This document shows, piece by piece, positions 31,466 to 38,407 of a stretch of 38,407 nt of DNA (positions are counted from its first letter, which is position 1; each line of letters starts with the position of its first letter). The position numbers were made by a program, and so were the translations under genes. The notes beneath the pieces are model-generated. The model saw nothing but the letters and a program-made list of their open reading frames with translations, was not told the DNA's origin and made no database searches. Origin of the DNA: Candidatus Tyrphobacter aquilonaris (GTDB taxonomy: Bacteria; Vulcanimicrobiota; Vulcanimicrobiia; Vulcanimicrobiales; Vulcanimicrobiaceae); contig PKZD01000058.1 of assembly GCA_003133745.1 (NCBI GenBank), forward strand, positions 8,843 to 47,249, read 5' to 3'.

Positions 31466-32079
31466 AGCCGCCGATCGATCCGGCGCTCGCAGCGCGGACC
31501 GAACTTGCGACGCCGTTTCGTTATCAATTGCAAACGCAGCCGCCGGCGCCGGAGCCGTGGTGGCTGCGGGCGTGGGACTGGATCTCCAATTTTCTCAGCC
31601 GCCTCTTCAGCCATGCGAGCGGTGGGCATGCGATCGGTGCGCTCCTCGGCGACGTCCTCATCGCGGCGATCGTCGCGCTCACGCTCTATCTCTTCGCGCG
31701 CTTGATACTGATCGCGACGTCGAGGCGGCGGCACGCCGACGCCGCAATCGAGGCGCTCTCCGCCGAGCGCGACGAGCATCGGCTCGCGCGCGAAGCGTTC
31801 GCCGCGGCGGAGCGCGGCGACATTGGGCTCGCGGTACGGCTGCTCTTCGCGGCGGCGGTGACGTTGCTCGACCTGCGCGGCGCGATTCGCGACGACGTCA
31901 GCGCAACCGTCGGCGACCTGCGGCGCGCGGTGCGCCCGCTCGGCGACGGCGTCGCCGCACCCTTCGGCGAGATTGCATCCGCGTACGTCACGAGCGTCTA
32001 CGCCGAACGCCCCGTCGAGGCCGCCGCATGGAGCCGCGCCTACGCGGCATACCGATCGCTTCAAGGGTTTGGCGCGTGA
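31462..32079 (+). CDS. DUF4129 membrane protein
   Basis: This 205-residue protein has a Pro-rich N-terminus, one amphipathic or membrane segment (about 40-52), one clear transmembrane helix (about 66-90) and a cytoplasmic C-terminal DUF4129 domain. The domain pattern is R-E-A-F-A-A-A-E-R-G-D-I-G-L-A-V-R-L-L-F near 110-129, followed by V-T-L-L-D-L-R-G-A-I-R-D-D. DUF4129 proteins accompany MoxR ATPases and DUF58 proteins in many phyla; their job is unknown. GTG 31462 overlaps the previous stop and the end overlaps the next gene, both by 4 bp. Confidence 0.82.
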   Translation: MKPPIDPALAARTELATPFRYQLQTQPPAPEPWWLRAWDWISNFLSRLFSHASGGHAIGALLGDVLIAAIVALTLYLFARLILIATSRRRHADAAIEALSAERDEHRLAREAFAAAERGDIGLAVRLLFAAAVTLLDLRGAIRDDVSATVGDLRRAVRPLGDGVAAPFGEIASAYVTSVYAERPVEAAAWSRAYAAYRSLQGFGA

Positions 32080-33167
32080 AAGGGCGCGGCGAGATCGTCC
32101 TTCTTGCGATCGGTTTGGGCATCGCAGTGCTGCTCTCGCTCCTTCGCTCGCAGCAACAGGTCACGCTCTCGACGTACTCGTCTTACGATACCGGCCCCAA
32201 CGGTTATCGCGCGCTCTACGAGGTCATGCGGCGCGAAGGCGTGCCGACGCGCCGTTTCGAGGGCGATCTGGAAACGTTGAACGCGCGATCGGGAACGTTG
32301 CTCGTATCGTCGAGCGATCCCGAACGCTACTCCTCCGAGCCCTCGGGGATCGTCGATCCGAGCGATGCCGCGCGGCTCGCGGAGTTCGTGCGCGGAGGTG
32401 GTCGTCTGGTCGTGCTCGGCGATGCGCTGGCGTTTGCCGGCCAGAATGCGATCGCGCCGCCGAAGACGACGCGCATCGATGCCGCCGCATCCGCGCAGCG
32501 GAGCACGAGCGGTGCCTTTACCGACGGCGTGCAGCGCGTTGCCGCAGGCTTCACGGCGGCATTTGTCTCTCGCCCCGGAGCGCGCACGCTTCTCGTTGCG
32601 CGCGGCCGGCCGGTGGCAATAGCCTTTCCCCTCGGGCGCGGCAGCGTGATCGCCGTTTCTTCACCCGACGTCTTCAGCAACATCTTTCTCGCGCGCGATC
32701 AAAACGCGCGATTCGCATACGACGCGCTTGCCGGAGCGGGTCCGCTGCTCTTCGACGAGCGCGTGCACGGCTACGCGACCGGTGAATCAATGTGGGCGGT
32801 CTTGCCGCAGAGCGTGCGCATCGCGGTGTGGACCGCGATCGGGATACTCCTCGTAGCCGTTTTCGGCGGCCTCTTCCGCTCCGCACCGCCGATGAGCGTG
32901 GAACCGCCCCGCCCGCGCGATTCCTCGGCGTATGTCGCCTCGATGGCGGCGCTCCTCCGGCGCGCGCGCGCCGGAAGCTCGGCGATCGAGCGTTTCACGC
33001 AGGATGCGCTGCGCCTCGCACAGATGCGGCCTTCGATCGCGCGCACCGGCGCGGTCGCCGCGCAACTCGCCGAACTCGAGGCGCTGCAAGGGCATGCGCA
33101 TCCGAGCGACGCTGCGCTGCTGGCCGCGGCGCGCCTCAACGTTCATCTGAGAAAGGAACTCGCGTGA
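32076..33167 (+). CDS. DUF4350-domain membrane protein
   Basis: This 363-residue protein has an N-terminal transmembrane helix (about 6-22). An extracytoplasmic domain follows with S-Y-D-T-G-P-N-G-Y-R-A-L-Y-E-V (the DUF4350 opening motif) and R-L-A-E-F-V-R-G-G-G-R-L-V-V-L-G-D. A second helix lies at about 245-265, and the C-terminus is a cytoplasmic helical tail. The fold of the domain resembles a GATase1-like Rossmann unit, which is family knowledge rather than seen here. It is coupled to the DUF4129 gene and to moxR by GTGA overlaps. Confidence 0.83.
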   Translation: MKGRGEIVLLAIGLGIAVLLSLLRSQQQVTLSTYSSYDTGPNGYRALYEVMRREGVPTRRFEGDLETLNARSGTLLVSSSDPERYSSEPSGIVDPSDAARLAEFVRGGGRLVVLGDALAFAGQNAIAPPKTTRIDAAASAQRSTSGAFTDGVQRVAAGFTAAFVSRPGARTLLVARGRPVAIAFPLGRGSVIAVSSPDVFSNIFLARDQNARFAYDALAGAGPLLFDERVHGYATGESMWAVLPQSVRIAVWTAIGILLVAVFGGLFRSAPPMSVEPPRPRDSSAYVASMAALLRRARAGSSAIERFTQDALRLAQMRPSIARTGAVAAQLAELEALQGHAHPSDAALLAAARLNVHLRKELA

Positions 33168-34132
33168 TCGACGAGCGCTCCCCTTCGACCGCGGATCTCG
33201 CCCGGCGCCTGCGCGGCGCGATCGACGCTTCGATCGTCGGCGGCGAACGCATTGCATTCGGCCTGCTCGTCGCGATGTTTGCCGGCGGACACGCGTTGAT
33301 CGAAGGCGTGCCCGGCACCGGCAAGACGCTCGCGGTGCGCACCTTCGCGCTCGCGCTCGGCCTGACGTTCCGGCGAATCCAGTTCACGCCCGATCTCATG
33401 CCCTCCGACGTCACCGGCACGACCGTCTTCAATCCGCGCAGCGGCGAGTTTTCGTTGCGGCCGGGTCCGATCGTGACGAACGTCCTTCTTGCCGACGAAA
33501 TCAATCGAACGCCGCCCAAGACGCAGGCGGCGTTGCTCGAAGCGATGGAGGAATCGCGCGTCACGATCGACGGATCGCCGATCGAGCTGCCCGCGCCGTT
33601 CATGGTCTGTGCGACGCAGAACCCGATCGAGTACGAAGGCACGTACCCGCTGCCGGAAGCGCAACTCGATCGCTTTCTCGTGAAGATCGACGCATCGTAC
33701 CCGAGCGAAAGCGACGAGCTGCGTCTGCTCGAACGCGTTGCGACCGGTTTCGACGCGCGGCGCTTGGAGGCGTCGGGCGTCGCATCCGTGACGACGGCGG
33801 CCGAGTTGCTCGCCGCACGCGAGACGGTACGCCGTTCCACGTGCTCGCCGGAGGTGCGCACGTACGTCTATCGCATCGTCGAGGCGACGCGCACGAACCC
33901 GCGGCTTTCGCTTGGCGCCTCACCACGCGCGGGCGTCTGCGTGCTGCTCGCGGCGCAGGCGGCCGCCGCCATCGACGGGCGCGACTTCACGACACCCGAC
34001 GACGTGAAAGAAGTCGTACCGTTCGTGCTGCCGCACCGTTTGATCGTACGTCCCGAAGCCGAGATCGAGGGGGCGCGCGCACGGGAAATCGTCGCCGATC
34101 TTCTCTCCACGGTCGCCGTTCCCCGGAGCTGA
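33164..34132 (+). CDS. MoxR-family AAA+ ATPase
   Basis: MoxR ATPases act as chaperones that activate or insert cofactors into partner proteins with von Willebrand-like domains. The 322-residue protein has Walker A G-V-P-G-T-G-K-T (48-55), Walker B L-L-A-D-E-I-N-R-T (108-116) followed by P-P-K-T-Q-A-A-L-L-E-A-M-E-E, the sensor 1 A-T-Q-N-P-I-E-Y-E-G-T-Y-P-L-P-E-A-Q-L, and sensor 2 near G-A-S-P-R-A. These are diagnostic for the MRP subfamily. It starts at GTG 33164 overlapping DUF4350, and its DUF58 partner follows 34 bp later. Confidence 0.95.
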   Translation: MIDERSPSTADLARRLRGAIDASIVGGERIAFGLLVAMFAGGHALIEGVPGTGKTLAVRTFALALGLTFRRIQFTPDLMPSDVTGTTVFNPRSGEFSLRPGPIVTNVLLADEINRTPPKTQAALLEAMEESRVTIDGSPIELPAPFMVCATQNPIEYEGTYPLPEAQLDRFLVKIDASYPSESDELRLLERVATGFDARRLEASGVASVTTAAELLAARETVRRSTCSPEVRTYVYRIVEATRTNPRLSLGASPRAGVCVLLAAQAAAAIDGRDFTTPDDVKEVVPFVLPHRLIVRPEAEIEGARAREIVADLLSTVAVPRS

Positions 34133-34166
34133 CACGCTCCCACTCTGGTTCACGCCACGCTTCCTC

Positions 34167-35453
34167 GTGATCCTCGGGACGATCGCGGTCGCGTTCGCCT
34201 GCGCGCCGGGAGCGCCGTGGCTGGAAACGGCCGCGTTCACCGGGGCCGCGCTGCTTGCAGCCGCGACGCTCGCCGATCTCGCGATCGGTCCACGCTCGAG
34301 CGTCTTGCAGATCGAGCGACAGAGTCCCGAGCATTTCTCGATGCGCGTCGATGCGGAACTCCGCTACGAAGTGAGCAATCGCGGGAACCTCTTCGCTCGC
34401 GTCGGCATCGTCGAAACGCCAATCCGCACGCTGTTCTTCGTCGACGACGACGTCTGCGCGGATGTGCCGCCGCGGCATCGCGCAACGCTCGCGCGTCGCG
34501 TGACACCGGTTGCGCGCGGCCGGGAGCGGCTGGGCGATCTGCACGTCTGGTACGAAAATCCCCTCGGCCTACTGCGACGGCGCAAGCGCGTCGCGGCGCC
34601 GGAGGAGATTCGGGTCTACCCCGATCTCTCCGCGGTGGAGCGCTACGGCAGGCTCGACGTGCGCAATCGCTTCGTCGAGGTGGGATTGCGCCGCATTCGC
34701 ATGCTCGGGACCGGAACCGAGTTCGAAAGCCTGCGCGAATACGCGACCGGCGATGCCTTTCGTTCCATCGACTGGAAAGCGAGCGCGCGCCGCGGCCGGA
34801 TGATGGTCGCGCAATATGAGGTCGAGCGGAGTCAAAGCGTGATGCTGCTGCTCGATTGCGGACGGCTGATGACGCCGTACGTCGGGGATCAGCGCAAGCT
34901 CGACTACGCGGTGACGGCGGCGCTCTCGCTCGCTTCGATCGCGGCCATCGCGAGCGACCGCGTCGGCGCGGCGGCCTTCGCGCGCGAGATCATCACGGCG
35001 CGCGCGCCGCGTTCGACCGCGGCCTCGCTCCACGACCTCTCGGAGGCGATCTACGATCTCGAGCCGCGCTTCCAGGAATCGGATTACGCGAAGGCCTTCG
35101 ATTTCACGGGGCGGCAGTTACGCCGCCGCAGCCTCGTCGTGCTCCTCACCGACGTCGTCGATCCGATCGCGCAGAGCCTCGTGCTCGCCGAACTGGCCGC
35201 GCTTGCGCGCAGACACCTCGTCTTGTGCCTGTTCATGAACGACGCGGCCGTGGCGAACGAACTGCAACGCGCGCCGCACAACGTCGCGGATGCCTATCGG
35301 CTCGATGTCGCGCTCGGCCTCTCCTACGAACGTCGCGCAGCGGCCGCCAACCTCGAACGGCGCGGCATCATCGTCGTCGACGCACCCGCGCGCTCGCTCA
35401 GCGTCGCGCTCATCGATCAATACCTGCGCATCAAGCAGCGGGGTCTCTTGTAG
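34167..35453 (+). CDS. DUF58-domain protein, MoxR partner
   Basis: The 428-residue form starts at GTG 34167 with an N-terminal hydrophobic hairpin (about 1-40). A beta domain follows, then the DUF58 core with R-E-Y-A-T-G-D-A-F-R-S-I-D-W-K-A-S-A-R-R (about 190-209) and a vWA-like fold containing L-L-L-D-C-G-R-L (MIDAS-like D-x-G at about 229-231) and L-L-T-D-V-V-D (about 323). The reading frame is open upstream through P-L-W-F-T-P-R-F-L, which resembles the usual family N-terminus, so the true start may be slightly earlier at a non-standard codon; no ATG, GTG or TTG is seen there. It is encoded next to moxR, as usual. Confidence 0.9.
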   Translation: MILGTIAVAFACAPGAPWLETAAFTGAALLAAATLADLAIGPRSSVLQIERQSPEHFSMRVDAELRYEVSNRGNLFARVGIVETPIRTLFFVDDDVCADVPPRHRATLARRVTPVARGRERLGDLHVWYENPLGLLRRRKRVAAPEEIRVYPDLSAVERYGRLDVRNRFVEVGLRRIRMLGTGTEFESLREYATGDAFRSIDWKASARRGRMMVAQYEVERSQSVMLLLDCGRLMTPYVGDQRKLDYAVTAALSLASIAAIASDRVGAAAFAREIITARAPRSTAASLHDLSEAIYDLEPRFQESDYAKAFDFTGRQLRRRSLVVLLTDVVDPIAQSLVLAELAALARRHLVLCLFMNDAAVANELQRAPHNVADAYRLDVALGLSYERRAAAANLERRGIIVVDAPARSLSVALIDQYLRIKQRGLL

Positions 35454-36405
35454 AGCGTCCGGCGAAGCCGAAATACCAGAGGAGCGCGAGCGCGGTGAGA
35501 GCCCCGATCGAGATGCGCATGGCGATCGACGTGCGCAGCGGCGAGATGAAACCTTCGATCGTTCCCGCGACGAGCAGCATCGAGACGACGCCGCCGAAGA
35601 GCACCGCGGCGCGCCGAGAATTGAACGCGATGGCGTCGCGGCGTCGCAGGCGTCCTGGGAAGAGTATGCCCGCGGCGATGAGCAAGCCGGCCGCGCCTGC
35701 GATCTGAATGGCGCTGAGTTCGATGACGCCGTGCGGCGCGACCGTCGCCCAGAAATCCGCGCCAAATCCCGCGTGCGCGAACATCGCGCCCAAGCCGCCG
35801 AGCATCAAGCCGTTGAGCGCGATGATATAGAGCGTGAACGCACCGAGCGTGACGGCGCCGGCAAAGGCGATCATGGCGACCTTCACGTTGTTCGTGATGA
35901 TGAAGGCAGACATGAGCGGCGACTGCGTCGTCCCGAAGGCAAAGTTCGAATCGTGGAGGGACTTGCGGATCTGCGCCGGGATCATGTCGTGCGGGAGCAG
36001 TGCGTAGGCGTCGTCGGGATGCGCGCCGATCACGGCGTAGGCAACGACCGCGCTCGCGATCGTCAGCGCGGTGCACAAGAGTATGGGAAGGATCGACCGA
36101 CGCACCTCGCGCGGAAACTCGGAGGCATAGAATCGCCGTAGGCGGTCCCATCCGCTCTGCGCAGTTGCGCCGTAGACGTAGGCGTGGGCGCGCGCGATCG
36201 TGCGGTTGAGGTATTCGACGAGCCGCGCGTCGTAGCGGTCCTGGGCATAGGCGAGATCGCTCGTGAGCGAGCGATACAGCTCCCCCAAACGTTCGACGTC
36301 TCCCGGCGCGAGGGCGCGAACGCCGCGCCGTCCCGCGCGCTGCAGCAGCGTTTCGACCTCTTTCCATGCGCCCGAGCGGCGCTGCACGAACGAGCGCTGG
36401 GTCAT
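35431..36405 (-). CDS. SpoIIM-family (stage II sporulation protein M-like) membrane protein
   Basis: The 324-residue protein has a soluble helical N-terminal region (1-95) with W-K-E-V-E-T-L-L-Q and D-L-A-Y-A-Q-D-R-Y. About five to six hydrophobic helices follow, with F-I-I-T-N-N-V-K-V-A-M-I-A-F-A-G and A-P-H-G-V-I-E-L-S-A-I-Q-I-A-G-A. The N-N-x-x-x-A and P-H-G-x-x-E-L motifs define the SpoIIM family. No sporulation is implied; in non-sporulators it accompanies MoxR/DUF58/RDD genes. ATG 36405 was chosen. The gene is inverted relative to its neighbours, overlaps DUF58 by 23 bp at the 3' end and lies 53 bp from RDD at the 5' end. Confidence 0.88.
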   Translation of the reverse strand: MTQRSFVQRRSGAWKEVETLLQRAGRRGVRALAPGDVERLGELYRSLTSDLAYAQDRYDARLVEYLNRTIARAHAYVYGATAQSGWDRLRRFYASEFPREVRRSILPILLCTALTIASAVVAYAVIGAHPDDAYALLPHDMIPAQIRKSLHDSNFAFGTTQSPLMSAFIITNNVKVAMIAFAGAVTLGAFTLYIIALNGLMLGGLGAMFAHAGFGADFWATVAPHGVIELSAIQIAGAAGLLIAAGILFPGRLRRRDAIAFNSRRAAVLFGGVVSMLLVAGTIEGFISPLRTSIAMRISIGALTALALLWYFGFAGRSTRDPAA

Positions 36406-36458
36406 CGCCGCTAGAGTTGGCCGGGGCACGCGGCACCTCTTGCAGAAACTACAGCTCG

Positions 36459-37196
36459 ATGGATCGGAGCGTCGAGGTCCGCACGCCGGAGAGCGTCGCC
36501 TTTGCCTATCAACTCGCCGGGCTTGGAAGCCGATTCTTGGCGGTGGTCGCGGACATCGTGCTGCAGTATCTGCTCCTCTTGGTCGTCTTCTTCGGCCTCG
36601 CGCTCCTGGCGGATCGCCTCGCGAAGTTGCCGGGCGGTCACGCGCCGCCGTCGCACTTCGCGACGAACGTCGGCATCGGAATCGTGATCTTCATCGTCTT
36701 CATGATTCTCTTCGGATATTTCATTCTGTTCGAGGCGTTCTGGAACGGGCAGACGCCGGGAAAGAAGCTGCTCGGCATCCGCGTCCTGCGCGACGGAGGC
36801 TATCCGATCGACTTCTCCGCATCGCTCATTCGCAACTTGATTCGGGTCGGCGAAATGATTCTCGGATTCTACCTGATTGCCGCGATCAGCGCGCTCATTT
36901 CGAGCGAGAACAAGCGCGTCGGTGACTTTGCAGCGGGGACGATCGTCGTGCGCGACGCTCGCCTCCCGGCGCCGGCGGCGATCGTCGAGAGTCTGCTCGA
37001 GATGCCGTCATATGCCGCGACGACTTTCCTCGCGGGAGAAGAGCGTGAGCTCGTGCACCGCTTCATCGAACGGCGCGAGACGCTGCCCGCGCCGCAGCGC
37101 GCGCAGCTCGCGGCGCAGCTCGCGGCGCGCGTACGTCCGCGAGTCGGACCGGAGTTAGCTCGCCTCGACGACGAATCCTTACTGGAGCGGCTCTAG
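36459..37196 (+). CDS. RDD-family membrane protein
   Basis: The 245-residue protein shows the RDD domain at residues 10-160. The first helix starts at L-G-S-R-F-L-A-V-V-A-D (the Arg and Asp of the name), the second helix spans about 68-90, and W-N-G-Q-T-P-G-K-K-L-L-G-I-R-V-L (about 95-110) is the conserved loop, followed by R-N-L-I-R. A soluble C-terminal tail of about 85 residues is Arg/Ala-rich. Some RDD proteins are Na+/H+ antiporters, but in this context it is a MoxR-island component. ATG 36459 was chosen; no clear ribosome site is seen. Its stop lies in a CTAG shared with the convergent gene. Confidence 0.9.
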   Translation: MDRSVEVRTPESVAFAYQLAGLGSRFLAVVADIVLQYLLLLVVFFGLALLADRLAKLPGGHAPPSHFATNVGIGIVIFIVFMILFGYFILFEAFWNGQTPGKKLLGIRVLRDGGYPIDFSASLIRNLIRVGEMILGFYLIAAISALISSENKRVGDFAAGTIVVRDARLPAPAAIVESLLEMPSYAATTFLAGEERELVHRFIERRETLPAPQRAQLAAQLAARVRPRVGPELARLDDESLLERL

Positions 37197-38191
37197 AAGC
37201 GGCTGCGGAACTTCGCGATGAGTTCGCGCGCGAAACGGAGCGCGTCGCTCTTCGTTCGCTCGTAGAGCAACGCCGCATCGTTCTTCGTCATGTGATCGCC
37301 GTGCTCGAGGAAAAAGGTGACGCCCTCGCCGACGACGATCGTGCCGGCGTACGCGATCGCGCCTTTGATTGCAATGCCCGCGACCGGCACGAAGCCGGAT
37401 AACTCCCGCGCGAGCGTGCGCCAGCCGAGGCCGCCGCCGATGACCGGAAGCAGTTTCCAGAGACGCTGGAGGTCGGGGTCCTTCCCGTACGCCGCCTCAA
37501 CGTGCATGAGGAGTACGATTTGGATTCCGGTGATTGCGACCATGTCGCCGGCCGACGCCACCGCGCCGAGCACGAGCCCGACGACGGGGATGTGATCGAC
37601 GACCGCGCTCGCGATCGCGACCTTCAACGAGTTCGCTGCGGCGTCGCGCGTGAGCTTTGCCGCGACGCTCTCCCGCAACGGCGGCAGCGCGCGCCCGACG
37701 GCAATCTCGACGCCGCGCGCGCACTCGACAAGATGGGGGAAAAAGCGGCTGCGCAGCGCCTGCGGCGTGAGCGAGGGCACGACGTACTCCGCCCAGGCGC
37801 CGCCGATCGGCGGCGTCGCCGGACCGATGGGCGCCGCGTCGGGATCGACCGTGACGCCGAGGATCGGCAGACTCAAGGGGGAGAGCGCGGAGAAATCCGC
37901 GCCGGCGAAATCGCCGCGCCGCCCGAGAAAGATGACCGCGCGCGCCTGCTCGCCGGGCGGCGCACTCGTCGCGCTTGGCGAGATCGTTTCCAGACAAGCG
38001 GCGGCCTCCGGCGGAATCGCGGAGTCCGGGTGCCCCGAGAGGAGCAGCGCGCGAAGCTCGGCGACGAGCGCGGGATCGCCGCACAAGAGGAAGCGGAACG
38101 GTTTGCGCACGTGCGCGCTTACCGCGCCGGGATCGATGCCCTTGCGAACGAGTTGGAAGAGATCGCGGGCGCCGAGCACCGCTGAAGACAT
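37193..38191 (-). CDS. DUF697-like membrane protein with Rossmann-like N-terminal half
   Basis: The C-terminal half of this 332-residue protein (about 175-315) resembles DUF697. It has A-V-V-D-H-I-P-V-V-G-L-V-L-G-A-V-A, Y-G-K-D-P-D-L-Q-R-L-W-K-L-L-P-V-I-G-G-G, R-E-L-S-G-F-V-P-V-A-G and K-G-A-I-A-Y-A-G-T, with two amphipathic or membrane-inserting segments. The N-terminal half has alternating strands and helices (F-R-F-L-L-C-G-D-P, A-V-I-F-L-G-R-R) like a nucleotide-binding Rossmann unit but no P-loop. DUF697 is often attached to GTPases, so this may be a degenerate version. The start codon is ATG at 38191. It lies 3 bp after the next gene upstream on the same strand, so the two are probably co-transcribed. 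Confidence 0.75.
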   Translation of the reverse strand: MSSAVLGARDLFQLVRKGIDPGAVSAHVRKPFRFLLCGDPALVAELRALLLSGHPDSAIPPEAAACLETISPSATSAPPGEQARAVIFLGRRGDFAGADFSALSPLSLPILGVTVDPDAAPIGPATPPIGGAWAEYVVPSLTPQALRSRFFPHLVECARGVEIAVGRALPPLRESVAAKLTRDAAANSLKVAIASAVVDHIPVVGLVLGAVASAGDMVAITGIQIVLLMHVEAAYGKDPDLQRLWKLLPVIGGGLGWRTLARELSGFVPVAGIAIKGAIAYAGTIVVGEGVTFFLEHGDHMTKNDAALLYERTKSDALRFARELIAKFRSRF

Positions 38192-38194
38192 CGT

Positions 38195-38407
38195 CTAGAT
38201 CGTCGCCGCGGCGCCCGACGACGACGCCCCGGTGAGCTCCTTCGCGGGATCATCCGTGTAATCGAGGTAGACCAAACCCATGAATATCTCGAGCGGCCAC
38301 GCGTGCATGCCGTGTTCGTTCGCAAGATCGACGATCGGGGTCTTCGTGCGCAACGACTCGTCGACGATCGCCTGCGGCGTGCCGCCGGTCGCGAACATGC
38401 CGAACCA
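38195..38407 (-). CDS. Unrecognised protein, C-terminal fragment (5' end beyond window)
   Basis: About 70 residues up to a TAG stop at 38195-38197 are visible. The frame is open to the right edge, so the gene begins outside. The fragment contains T-P-Q-A-I-V-D-E-S-L-R-T-K-T-P-I-V-D-L-A and W-P-L-E-I-F-M-G-L-V-Y-L-D-Y, then a Ser/Ala/Gly-rich tail. It looks like the end of a globular, soluble protein. I do not recognise the family. It precedes the DUF697-like gene by 3 bp on the same strand. Confidence 0.6.
   Translation of the reverse strand, partial: WFGMFATGGTPQAIVDESLRTKTPIVDLANEHGMHAWPLEIFMGLVYLDYTDDPAKELTGASSSGAAATI

Noticed and set aside
35431-36405. SpoIIM homologue as a sign of sporulation
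   Set aside because: The family is common in non-sporulating bacteria beside MoxR/DUF58/RDD genes, and no other sporulation gene is present.

Overview
This 38.4 kb window is gene-dense, roughly two-thirds G+C by eye, and comes from a diderm (LPS-making) bacterium. A complete set of early lipid A genes, BamA/TamB, Skp/OmpH and Lpt parts shows an outer membrane. The DUF3084-like protein and the second LpxB-like protein (TIGR03492-like) are families I associate with Cyanobacteria and Deinococcota, so a diderm member of Terrabacteria is likely. Candidatus Eremiobacterota (WPS-2) and relatives fit best, but that assignment is inference. I see no rRNA, tRNA, CRISPR array, insertion sequence or prophage.

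Region 1 (1-19289, all on +) is an outer-membrane biogenesis supercluster. In order it holds: tamB (5' end missing), bamA, three consecutive OmpH/Skp-type genes (one with two domains, two lipoproteins), lpxD, lpxC, fabZ, lpxA, lpxB, a cytoplasmic metallophosphatase, a second LpxB-like gene, an O-antigen ligase/polymerase-like membrane protein, lptC-like, lptB, a single lptF/G permease, a DUF3084 protein and a YqgF/RuvC-fold protein. Most neighbours overlap by 4 bp (GTGA) and are probably translationally coupled. No recognisable lpxH, lpxI or lpxG product is present. The metallophosphatase just after lpxB is a good candidate for that UDP-diacylglucosamine hydrolase step. lpxK, waaA, lptA and lptD are not in the window.

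Region 2 (19290-22195, +) has its own leader with a small inverted repeat. It encodes an orphan beta-barrel-like secreted protein, a membrane-anchored repeat protein and a GT4 glycosyltransferase. A secreted Pro/Thr-rich protein (22181-23812, -) and a RecQ-family helicase with unusual C-terminal architecture (-) follow.

Region 3 (25709-28197, +) is the classic dnaX-ybaB-recR replication/repair operon. A 201 bp structured intergenic region separates it from recQ. Next come a pseudopilin-like gene (-), then a two-gene regulatory unit (membrane protein plus HTH_34-type winged helix) with a perfect 7-3-7 palindrome at its start, and a MOSC protein (-).

Region 4 (30485-37196) is a MoxR-type AAA+ island: a GPDPase-membrane-domain-like protein, DUF4129, DUF4350, MoxR, DUF58, SpoIIM on the opposite strand, and RDD. 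A DUF697-like protein and a truncated unrecognised gene (both -) close the window.

All five convergent gene pairs overlap at their 3' ends, and three of the four divergent pairs are separated by only 53-55 bp.
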